Below, in pieces: positions 1 to 12,100 of a stretch of 64,000 bases of DNA. Source of the stretch: Pycnopodia helianthoides (lineage: Eukaryota > Echinodermata > Asteroidea > Forcipulatida > Asteriidae). Position 1 is the stretch's first letter. Every line of letters starts with the position of its first letter. A program made the position numbers and the translations under genes. The stretch spans positions 9,495,977 through 9,559,976 of the forward strand of contig CM063262.1 of assembly GCA_032158295.1 (NCBI GenBank), given 5' to 3'. The notes under the pieces are model-generated. The model did no database searches and had not been told where the DNA came from. It saw only the letters and a list, made by a program, of their open reading frames with translations.

Positions 1-116
1 GAATAGGTCTAATACTTCAAAACGTAGCTCCACAATACCTTGCAGGAAAAAATACTGAATGTTGAAGCGCCTTGAGCGTCACTGAGTGACGGATATGAGT
101 GCTATATAAGAAGCCA

Positions 117-138
117 TTATTATTATTATTATTATTAT
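117..138 (+). repeat. (TTA)n microsatellite at an NFRKB splice donor
   Basis: Seven triplets lie directly beside the donor GTATAATAATAA of the exon 141-421 (minus strand), forming intron positions +3 onward. Confidence 0.85.
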
Positions 139-140
139 AC

Positions 141-3100
141 CTATCCACCCCCAGGTTTTACTGTCTTCAATCTGCTCCACCATGGGGGCCTTGATCGGCA
201 TGCTCGGCAACTCCCCCATCAGGAACTTCAGCATGCTGCTGATGACCTTCGACCACGAGAGCATGAGAGTGAACCAGACGTTGAGGGCGCTCACCGGCTC
301 CTGCTCCCACTTCTCCGTGTGGAACTCGATCTCGACGAGGGTCATGTGACGGTTGGCGGACCGCTTCATGGTGTCTCGCAGGAAACTGAAGAAGTTTGGA
401 TAGATCATGGACTTCAGTGAACTGAAAATGAAAAAAAGGCAAATTTTTAAAGATTGTTTCCAATTGTACCACTACAGTGAAATTTCAGTGCAAAAATATT
501 GTATCATACAAATATTAAATGCTTCAAGTGCTATGGTTAGAACCACATGTACGAAACCCAAGGTGATCCCCGGAACATTCTATCTTACTGAGGGAGTCAT
601 AGTTCTGATTGTAGCATGAGTAAAATAAAGTTTTACAAAACTCCACACATAGATGTTGCAATTCTGGCCAGTCGTATATATTTCAAAGTTTGTTTGTTTG
701 CTTGGTTTATTTCCATTTGCACAACTTGAAAATAATACATTAAATAACAACAGTTATAATAGTAATGAAAAATGTAATATTCAAGGTACAAATGGAGGTA
801 ACATCCAGATGAGGTTTAACTCTGTTTAGTTGTACGAATTGCATGCGAAAATGCATACTGAAAAAAAAGAGGATAAAACAAATAATTGACTGTGGAATGA
901 TAGATGAACATGTATGCCAGTCTGCATTATGATATCATGTGGTGAATGCCTCCACACAGTTAAAGTTAACCTTCTTACTATCTGACCATTCAAAATCTTT
1001 CACTTTGATTTTTAATGACAGAAACAACCATGCCAACCAGCAATAGACCATGCTAATCAAACATTTTTGGGTCACATTGGTTCCACTTTATGCTTTAATG
1101 CCTGAAAGAAGCAAACTCGCACACTTTAACGGGTCCCAATGTTTGAATACACGAGAGACTCAGAATCTATTATAATGTAATGTGGTGAATGCATCTACAC
1201 TGTTCATGACCAACCATCCTACTAGACTACTCATTATCATCCACATGATTTTGAATGATCAGAGAGAGATAGGAAGAGTATTATTCACAAATACAGCACA
1301 TCTATGACTCGCCTCTCTATATCGACATCCTCCTCATCCTTCACTGCCTCAACTGGTGTAGATCGCTCTTCCTGATTGGTCGAGATGCTCCCAGACGATT
1401 CCAACGTGGCCACTGATATCCGGCTATCCACGGACACGACTGAAACGGGCGTGGCCACCTTGGGTGGTCTGCCTTTCTTTCTCTTCTTCGCCAGTTTGTC
1501 TTTCACTTTAGCTTTTCTCTTTTGTGACAGCGGGGAAGGCTTTGAGCAGACTGAAACAATGAATTTTTATGAGTGCAAGGGTGAGAATATTTTCATGAGT
1601 TGAGAGATGGAACGTTCCAAAAAGGCAAAGCAGATCTTTGTCTTTAATAGATGTCAATTTAATAGATGTCAATTTATTTGAACCCCACCCGAGTCATTTG
1701 CCTTTGAATTTTTTTCACAGAGCTCAGGAAAGTAGTGGGTATACAGTGCTTAATACACATCGGTGTAAGGGTAAAACCAAATTAAATCAGATCTTTGTCA
1801 TTAAGAGGAAAAACAAATCACAAAAATATACAAGATTGTAATCTGGCATCCTGTACGAGGCCTTTTTGTACGGCCTATGAAAGGTCCCACGATGGTAATC
1901 GTTGAACACTGGAGGGCGCCAGCGTCTTCAGCAAATAGACACTGATGACTCGACGATAACTATAAATTAAGCTACAGTGTAGAGCATCAATTCAGTGCAG
2001 TGCATAAAAACAGTGCATAAATTCTTTAGGTTGGAATGCGGCTCTATTTTGGCACAGTTCTTTGAGTGTCAGTTCGAACCTCACTCTTTAGGCAAGACAT
2101 TTAACGATACTTGCTTCTCTTCACCCAGGAGTAAATTGGTATTTTGGGGGCTAGAGATTGTTATCACTAGCCCTTTTCATGAGATAAGCTTTTTACAGTT
2201 GCGCATGCACACAGACACTATTGGTTTGCAAACACAATAGATGGATTGCAATAGACGTCATCGGCCGCCATCTTTGATGAATTGTGCACACGTGAAGAGC
2301 TATCATTGGCTGAGAGTCGTGCGTAGCGCGTACATGCGTGCACTTTTCCATGGTTCTGTTGTTTTACATCACAGATGGTGGTCAATGATGCGTATTGCAA
2401 TCCATCTATAGAGTTGTACACTAGGAAGACGCACAAATGTGTATGCTTCTTGCCACCATCAGCCCTATACAAAATTGCGCGATGTTCCCTCATTTTGCCA
2501 ACCAGTAGTGTTAGTGCGCACGCGCGATGTGCAATTTACATATTTCATTAGAAGGGTCTATTGATTTCAATACATGCATCAGATTTGCTGGCGGGGCTGC
2601 ATACTCCTAAGGAGTTGAGATGGTTTCAAATGAACAAAGGTAGGAATAGTGTTAGACCCATTGATCCAATAAAACATCAGCCACGAAACGTCCCCGGCCT
2701 CTTCCTGATATTATCAACGAAGCTATACCTCTTGAGGGCACTATTGGTGAGTTCTGGCTGGAAAATGTCCTGATCATGATGTCGTCAAGTGATACATGGC
2801 TGGTATCAAGCTCAAAGTTATTCTGCAAAGAACCCAAAACATTCAAATAATAAACAAAGTATTGGATGCATGTGTTGAGTGCACTGTTGCAGAATACAAT
2901 TGCGAGGTGAATTCTGGACGTGTTCACCCTGTTAAAACACCCCAGTCCCTTCTGTTTAAGTTATTGTATTGTGTTGTGTTATGAACTACAAGTTACATAT
3001 TGAATGTTGTATCATGAACTACAAGATACAAACAAGAATAAATGGCTTGAAGATGGCCGCCCCCATTCACGTGTTGACAGTTATCCGGTGAGTCCGCTCC

Positions 3101-6100
3101 ATTAAGTCATGTACCAGGTTGAAGGACCCTAAACATAACAAAGTCCTCAGTTACGCACGTGTTTACGTGCTGTCTATTTTGTGGCAGGGTCCGTAGAATT
3201 AAAAGAAAGTGAAATAATTCATGTGAAATCTGAATACTCAAAACCCGCCTCGAAAATATCAAGCTCTGTGATCACTCGCTCATTTTCAGTAATATTCAGA
3301 AATGTAATGCTCTACACTTTTTGAGTTCTACAACAAAAAACCATGCACAACTTTCCTGTTCCACATTCTAGAGACGACAAATTCAGAAAAGCATATCCCC
3401 CCACCCCACCACCCACCTTAGCAAAAAATAAAATACTAAAATAATAATTCCCTAATCCTCCAATTATCGACTGCAAAATAGATACTACCCAAACAAAATG
3501 TATAGAAGTATAAATAATTACAGAGCAAGAGTCCCTCCTGCGCTGGTGTTTCTCAATCATATCCATATATGACGCTTCAGTGAGTTGTAAAGGAGAATCG
3601 GGTGCAGCAGGTGGGATAGCTTCGCTTCTTCCCTCCAAGCTCCCTAACAAAGAAACATTGAACAAATAAAGACGTCAAATTTTGAAGGCAACAGCTTGGG
3701 TTCCCAAACATAATAATAATAATAATGACGCCTTCTATAGCGTCTGTATCCCTGAAAGTGCTCATGGCAGTTTTGAATCTAGAAAATTCCACAGTCGGGA
3801 TGAAATTTGAAGAATGTTAAATTCCTGAAAATGACTTGCAGGGCCTCGGTTTTCCCTTATTCTAGACCCAGAGCAGAATTAACGAATCTGTGTGTCACCA
3901 GAAATACAAACTACAAGGTTATAAACAATACGTCTTTCTCCCTTTGGTGACTGCTGTACTTCTTTCAAGAAAATGTGAAGTTTCTAAGATAGGGTGAGAG
4001 TCATGGCTTACTAAAATGTCTGAAACCAAATTTTAGGAGGTAAGTTCAAACGACAAAATTTCCACCTTTACATAGTCCCTGGAATTATAGATTTCAATGA
4101 GCTTTTGGACACAGTACCCTTACCACAAGAGAAGTGGATAAAAGAGCAGGATTTATTTAAAGGAACATTACAGAATTGGTTTTTGCTAACAAAACAGTTG
4201 CTGGCAGTGTAAGCACTTTATGTAATCCACCATATACATAAACTGACAAACCTGTACAAGTTTGAGATCGATCGTCCATCTGGGTCACGAGAAAATAGTG
4301 AAAAAACGAGTACACATTTGCATGAAATCATATATATTCAACAAATGAATAAAACGCTCACTGAGCAATAAACTTCAATCGGAAAATTAGTTTATTCATT
4401 TCTCATCAAATATGGCGATTAAGACAGAAATATTTCAAGGGATGTTTTCTACTATCATCATCATTAGACCATGTAAGTTTTATGTAAATCTGTGATCAAA
4501 AAGTATATTTTACATTTTTTTTTTTTCACTAATTCTGTAATGTTCCTTTAAACATGGAGAAAATAATAGCTACTTTTTTTTCACAGGGCAGACTTAAAAA
4601 AGTCTCTAGTCAGATAAAAGTCCTACCCTAATGAGATTTTCAGGAAAAAATTTGAATCAGGAAAAAGTCCAGAGGAATCACAGGCCTGAGTTTGTTCACT
4701 GAATAAGGACGCCAACATTATCTTTTCCGATAAAAAACTACCCCTATTCAAATGTACACCGTTCTCTTACCATCTGTTTTAGACTCTGCAGGAAGTTCAA
4801 TAGGCTTGGTGTCAAAGGTCGAGTGCACTCTTGGGGTGAATGCAGGAAGTGTTATATCACTGGGTGCTTCATACCACGACAAGGATCTCTTCTTGGTGGG
4901 GGTCTTGTCTGCAAAACATAAATAAACAAAAGGTCCCGTTAGTAAGTGGTGTAATGACAACAGAGAGCACATTTTCTGTAGGTATTTGTCTCTATGAGTT
5001 CGTTCAGCAACTCATCTGGGTTTAACTTTGTGTGTCTGAACGCTCTTAAAACTTAACCAAATCAGGTTGACCCAAATGAGTTAAAGTCCTCACCGGTGGC
5101 CGGTGACTCGGGACATGTTGCGTAACACGCCATAAAGTGTGAAAGCGCGCATCTTTTGTACACACTTGTTTATATAAATGCAGGGTTTTATGTGGATGTG
5201 TTGCGTAACACACCATAAATTGTGGAAGGGTGCGTCTTTTGGACACGCCTGTTTAATGTAGCGGATGTTGGTGTGTTGTTGGGTCATGGTGCCATTTGAC
5301 CTTTTAAAACCAAAGATAAACCGTATCGGGTTTTACTTTTTAGCTGTCTGAACTCAAGGTAGTTTTATTTTTACGACCACCCCTGCTGCTCGTACATTAA
5401 ACCGATTCGGGTCTAACTTTAGTGCGCTGTCTGAACATGGCCTATTTTGTAGAGAGCATGGCTGCGGCCATGCTCCGAATACTGTTTACTTGGGAGGCAC
5501 AATGTCCTGGAGCTTTCTGTGAGTGTTGTTTTTATGTTTAACCCTCTCGTCACCAAATTGTTTGAACATAAACAACCGCTGGTGACCGCATTGTTTGAGC
5601 AGTCAAGCGTGAAACACACATTCTTACACAACAGAAAGCTTTCGTTCAAAGGCCGTTTTTACAAACTCTATTTTCTCCTTGAAGATAATGTTTTACAGCA
5701 AAGTAAGTGATACAAAAATTCTTACTTATTTAATTCACTTTCATATACTCCAAAAATTATTGAGATCAGCCAATTAATGCCAAAGTTCTTTGTCTTTCTT
5801 GATGCTCAACACAGAATGAAAAGATTTTACCAGACTCACAATCTAAATCAACATTTGAACATCATGCTTTAAATTAAAGAAATTGCACAGTGACGTATTA
5901 TTATTCAATTGAATAACACAAGACAGCCAGGTTTGTTCGGTCCTACTGGCCTGTGTAAAGTTTACTGGCCCAGTGTAAAATTCGAGCCCTGGTTGTGTAT
6001 GTCTAGAACAATCAAAAGCCTATAGCTCACCCTGAGCCTAAGCGTAAACTTATTTTGTACAAAGACCTAAAAAACAATTGCTTACCACTGTGCTAAGCAT

Positions 6101-9100
6101 CTTGTGAAGTGACATAAGAGTGGAGGATAGGCAAGTGGGCTTTGTGAGAGCAATCAAGAGCCTATAACTATGAAGAAAAATATGTCTATTGGGACCGCCA
6201 CTTTTTCCGTTATTACGAGCCGAAAATAGTCACTTACTTTTTTACCTCCGAGATAGGGTAATGTTTTTGGGTCATAACGCGTGAAAAAGTGTTACTGGGA
6301 CTTGTTATTTTTTTTTCATTTTGCATTTAACAGCAAAGCTTCATTTTACCTCTAGCACCAGAGGATGGATTGTCGTCTTCATCACTTGTGTACAGTTCCT
6401 AAAAAAAGACAATCGTCAAACAGAAAGAAAAAACAGTTATCTCAACAAATCCTCTACCCTAGGCTGTTCGTAAGTGTGACGTAATGCCACTTTTAGCCAC
6501 GCCAAGTGGACACAAACTGGCTTCACTGATTACCAGAAGCCCGAAGAATTTCATCGAGCCAGCTTTTTTATGCTGATTTATGCAAGAAAAATTTGGTTAA
6601 TGAACTTTACTTTTGCATCTGTTTTTCAAAGACTCAAGGTCTTCTCAGAATTATCAGTTTCTGTCATAAAAAATGCCTTTGAACAATGAAATGGGTGATT
6701 TTGGGTAAAATTACACACAAAGTATACCAGCTTTAGAGCCGGAAGTAGTGAAAACTTTCGGTGGCAGCAGATACGCACACGTGTGATGCAATGACTTACC
6801 AACAGATTACTACAAACTTATTATCTCAATTTTATCAAAATGCAAGACTTTAATATTCACTTTAGTTTCATAAAAATTATCAAAACTACTGGATTGATAC
6901 TATAGGGAAAAAAATTGATTAGGCAAACCACTTTCTGGCGGTAAAAATTTAGGACCTTCAGACAAAAATAAATGTTGTTGAGATTATCGTTGTCACAATA
7001 AAAACCAGACAAAGAAAAGCAAAACAACAAACGTTTTCATAAAATGCACCAGGATTTTTCGTTCTCTTTCAAGAAATTCTTGAATGTCTTCTCCATGAAT
7101 AGGTCATACAGTATGCTGGAATCTCGGACTTGCCTCCCATACATGTATGCCGAACACAATGATAAACAATGGTGGTAGCCTATCGATCTCTCACAATCCA
7201 CGCTTGTATAACAAGAGGACAAACTGACAAAGGTCTGGAATCGGGGATTACACAATATTCCTCCAAAACGGAGATTTTTTGCATGAATTCCAGTACCCTT
7301 TGTCCCTCTTTGTAACCATTGCAAAGTTAGTGCATGCACTGTGCACACTACCCAATGGTTTGTTTAAATTTCATGTACTGTATATATGTTCGGCAACACA
7401 AAGTGCGGATACGGGTCTTTGACAATTACCAATGTTGTCCACAAAAATAGAAATAGTGAAAGATCATATTAACTAGTGGAGCACATGTCCGTACTCACCC
7501 CACATTCCAGTCTGCACTCTCTCAATATCCTAATAAACAATTAAACAAATCTTCATGAGTATGCAGAGATTGTGAGCATAATAATAATAATAATAACTAG
7601 ACATTAAGTATTTGTTGCAAACAAACACCGGGGTTTCGGGTATAAAAAGCAATAATTTAAAAAGCAATTTAACGAAAATTACATCAATGGTAATTGTTGT
7701 ACTTTTCGAAAAAATGCAAATTTGTGGGGTAGGATTTTATACGAAATATCAGCGTGTCAATTGTCCTGACATGAAAATGTTAGAGTGATTATATTTGTTT
7801 TAATGCACAAATGGAATAGACACGGAAACTAGTCCAGCCCTCACTCTGGAAATTCTAAAAACCTTGTCTTAACAATGTGGATGACTCCATGTAGACACCA
7901 ACCTTGTCCTTGTCAGTGACATGACCTCGCTTGGACAAACACTGGGGGGACGAATACTTAGGAAACAACGCTGCAAAGCGTCCAATAGTTATCCATATTG
8001 GACTCCAATATGAATTTGGAAAAATAATGGATGACATGTGGCGTGTGTTCCACCAATCAAATTACAAGGATCTGTGTGACCTACATAAAACAAATTAATG
8101 AATGGTGGGAATTTTTTCAGGAATTAAAGATGGATTGTTGAGTTAACTAGAACATTCCATTTTTCGACACTTGAAATATTTATTCCATTGCACGATTGCA
8201 AAACATTCATTATTTGATTGTAAGATAGAAATATACAATGGAATGCTACAATGTTTAGCCAACTTAGCTTGAACTCACTTTCTGTATTTCTTTGTCACGA
8301 TCTCATCCAGATCTTTCTGAGCGGTCAAAGGTCGTGGGCGTTTGACCTTAAAGGGCTCATCGGGTGCTGTAAACTGGGCTGCCTCTAGTAGTTCCTGTAA
8401 ATATAATTGCCACACAGATAATTTATGTGGTTGTGGCTGTGTGCACGATGGAGTGGAATGAACCATGAATAATTTCTCAGATTCAAATGTTTTGGGGTGA
8501 AATTTTATCCAAACCATATTAATTCGAAGGGAATCCTTTCTCAAAAAAGTTTACACTATCAACAACTGCAGTGCTTTTCATCAAATAAGTTGTCATGGCC
8601 GTAATTTTGGGGAGTATTTACCAATCTATGACCCTACCTTTAAAGGGAAGGTATACGTTTGGTAATAACTCTTAAAATTAATTGCAATAAAAACTTACTT
8701 GGTTAGAAGTAAAGCAGCTTTCGATAGTATAGAGCATTTTGAGAATCATTTCACTTCGGAGTAATGTAGTTATAGAAAAATATATCAGTTTTTATCAGAA
8801 AATATTTGAATCTGAGAAACGTATTCCAATTGCGGATTATTCTTTCTGCATTGACATAATTGCTCGGGATTTTCGGCGATATCTCAAAAAACGCTACCAC
8901 CTTTTGAAATGAGACTTTCACAGGTTAGTTTTATTGTATATATCTACATTTATATAGGATTAAAACAATCGAACGGTTCCAAACACCAAAGGTATACTTT
9001 GCCTTTAATCCCCAATGCAATAATTAACCTCAGTTGAATACCTGTCTAGATATGAGAACTTCCTTCAGCATTCTATGACAACGCAGCTCCTGCTGGTGTT

Positions 9101-12100
9101 TGTACTCCCGGTACTTGGCCCGGCGCAGCGCCCTCTTGTGTTTGAACACATCCAGGCACAGGTAGCCGGCCTTCAGGTCTTTCTGCAGTTTCCGGGCAGG
9201 ATTGCCGAATTTGAAATTCTCCCCAGCGAACAATCGCCTTTCGGTAAAAAATAAATGTCAAGAATTAAGTCACTGTTTTTAGGTGGAAACCTTAATGATT
9301 TAACTGGGAATAATCCAAAACAAGGTAATTTTCCTAAAACTCAACAACCAAACAATCACTAAATGTACTGTTTTTGTATGTATTTTCTATAGATATTAAT
9401 AACAGTGTACATTTACAATTAGCCCTGTCTGTCATAAACGACACTTCTGGCACCAAATATCAAATCTGACGGAGAATGTTAAATGCACTGGACACTATTG
9501 CTAATTACTCAAAATACTTGTTAGCATAAAAACTTACTTGGTAACGAGAAATGGAGAGCTGTTGATAGTATAAAACATTGTGAGAAACGGCTCCCTCTGA
9601 AGTAACATAGTTTTTGAGAAAGAAGTAATTTCTCAGTAAAATATTTGAATTGATTTTGAGACCTCACGCGTGAGGTCTCGAAATAGCATCTGAAAGCACA
9701 CAACTTCGTGTGACAAGGGTGTTTTTTCTTCCATTATTATCTCGCAACTTCGACGACCAATTGAGTTCAAATTTTCACAGGTTTGTTATTTTGTGCGTAA
9801 TGTTGAGATACACCAAGTGAGAAGACTGGTCTTTGACAATTACCAAAGGTGTCCAGTGTCTTTAAGAATGATTTTATGAGACGAAGCAACCGTAATACAA
9901 CACCTTGAAAAAGATACAAGGTGAGGTGGGGCATATCGCTGCCAGACCATGCCAGAAACACCACGTACTTGAAACTTCTCTGATTTGTGGCGGTTCTAAA
10001 AACGAAATGGTGTAAACAACTTAACGTTTCCATCAGTAAGCTCTGATTGTCTTCATAAGTAGCATACTGATCGAAATATTGAGTTAGTTCTTTGCAGAAC
10101 CACCACAGCTCATACGAACAAATTTCAAGCACATGGTGTTACCGCAAACCTTACTACAAACCTTGTATCTCCACCATGCAAAGTTTCAAATCTTCCTCAT
10201 GTACATGGTGTTACCACAAACCTTACTAGATTGTATCTCCACCATGCAAAGTTTCAAATCCTACTCATGTACATGGTGTTACTGCAAACCTTACTAGATT
10301 GTATCTCCACCATGCAAAGTTTCAAATCCTACTCATGTACATGGTGTTACCACAAACCTTACTAGATTGTATCTCCACCATGCAAAGTTTCAAATCCTAC
10401 TCATGTACATGGTGTTACTGCAAACCTTACTAGATTGTATCTCCACCATGCAAAGTTTCAAATCCTACTCATGTACATGGTGTTACTGCAAACCTTACTA
10501 CAAACCTTGTATCTCAACCATGCAAAGTTTCAAGTCCTACTCATGTACATGGTGTTACCGCAAACCTTGCTAGATTGTATCTCCACCATGCAAAGTTTCA
10601 AATCCTACTCATGTACCTGGTGTTACTGCAAACCTTACTAGATTGTATCTCCACCATGCAAAGTTTCAAATCCTACTCATGTACATGGTGTTACCGCAAA
10701 CCTTATTACAAACCTTGTATCTCCACCATGCAAAGTTTTAAATCCTACTCATGTACCTGGTGTTACTGCAAACCTTACTAGATTGTATCTCCACCATGCA
10801 AAGTTTCAAATCCTACTCATGTACATGGTGTTACTGCAAGCCTTACTAGATTATGTCTCCACTAAGCAAAGTTTCAAATCCTACTCACGCACATGGTGTT
10901 ACCGCAAACCTTACTACAAACCTTGTATCTCAACCATGCAAAGTTTCAAATCTTACTCATGTACATGGTGTTACCGCAAACCTTACTACAAACCTTGTAT
11001 CTCAACCATGCAAAGTTTCAAATCTTACTCATGTACATGGTGTTACCGCAAACCTTACTACAAACCTTGTATCTCAACCATGCAAAGTTTCAAATCTTAC
11101 TCATGTACATGGTGTTACTGCAAACCTTACTAGATTGTATCTCCACTAAGCAAAGTTTCAAATCCTACTTAAAATGATACCTTACCTCAGTGTTTCTTGT
11201 TTTTCCTCAGCATCAGACTCCGGGAAATCTGGCATCATCTTGATGAGTCTATCTCGGTCTTCTTCCGAGAGCACATTGGTCCACGTGCCCAAACTGACCA
11301 CTTCATGGAACACCTTTGACTAACAAACACACAGTATTTAACCATTACAAACAGCACTCAGTAAACATCAGCAGGGCTCAATAAGGTCACTAGCCCATCA
11401 GGAAAACACTAGTCAAGAAAGTTGTGGGCTAGTCAAGCTCGGTTCTTAGGTAGCTCGTCTAGCTAGTCAAACTTGGCTCTTAGGTAGCCCGGCTGGCTAG
11501 TCAAGCTTGGTTCTTAGGTAGCCCGGCTGGCTAGTCAAGCTTGGTTCTTAGGTAGCCCGGCTGGCTAGTCAAGCTTGGTTCTTAGGTAGCCCGGCTGGCT
11601 AGTCAAGCTTGGTTCTTAGGTAGCCCGGCTGGCTAGTCAAGCTTGGTTCTTAGGTAGCCCGGCTGGCTAGTCAAGCTTGGTTTTTAGGTAGCCCTGCAGG
11701 CTAGTCAAGCTTGGTTCTTAGGTAGCCCGGCTGGCTAGTCAAGCTCGGTTCTTAGGTAGCTCGTCTAGCTAGTCAAACTTGGCTCTTAGGTAGCCCGGCT
11801 GGCTAGTCAAGCTTGGTTCTTAGGTAGCCCGGCTGGCTAGTCAAGCTTGGTTCTTAGGTAGCCCGGCTGGCTAGTCAAGCTTGGTTCTTAGGTAGCCCGG
11901 CTGGCTAGTCAAGCTTGGTTCTTAGGTAGCCCGGCTGGCTAGTCAAGCTTGGTTCTTAGGTAGCCCGGCTGGCTAGTCAAGCTTGGTTTTTAGGTAGCCC
12001 TGCAGGCTAGTCAAGCTTGGTTCTTAGGTAGCCCGGCTGGCTAGTCAAGCTTGGTTTTTAGGTAGCCCTGCAGGCTAGTCAAACTTGGCTCTTAGGTGGC

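Larger units (their letters stand above)
9042..11319 (-). other. NFRKB: NFRKB DEUBAD core exons (11186-11319 and 9042-9237)
   Basis: These two exons hold the heart of the UCH37-binding domain. The first encodes SKVFHEVVSLGTWTNVLSEE and MMPDFPE, matching the family's FFDVVSL-TW and LPQFPE segments. The second encodes LFAGENFKFGNP, where the family has an FRF hairpin that blocks the ubiquitin site of UCH37; here it is Phe-Lys-Phe, a conservative change. The codon AG|G is split across the junction, and the second exon ends in phase 0 at CAG. Inhibition of UCH37 is inferred from family knowledge. Confidence 0.88.

Noticed and set aside
10367..11177. Several overlapping frames repeating MYLHHAKFQILLMYMV-like peptides
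   Set aside because: These are translations of a 68/70-bp intronic minisatellite whose period is not a multiple of three.
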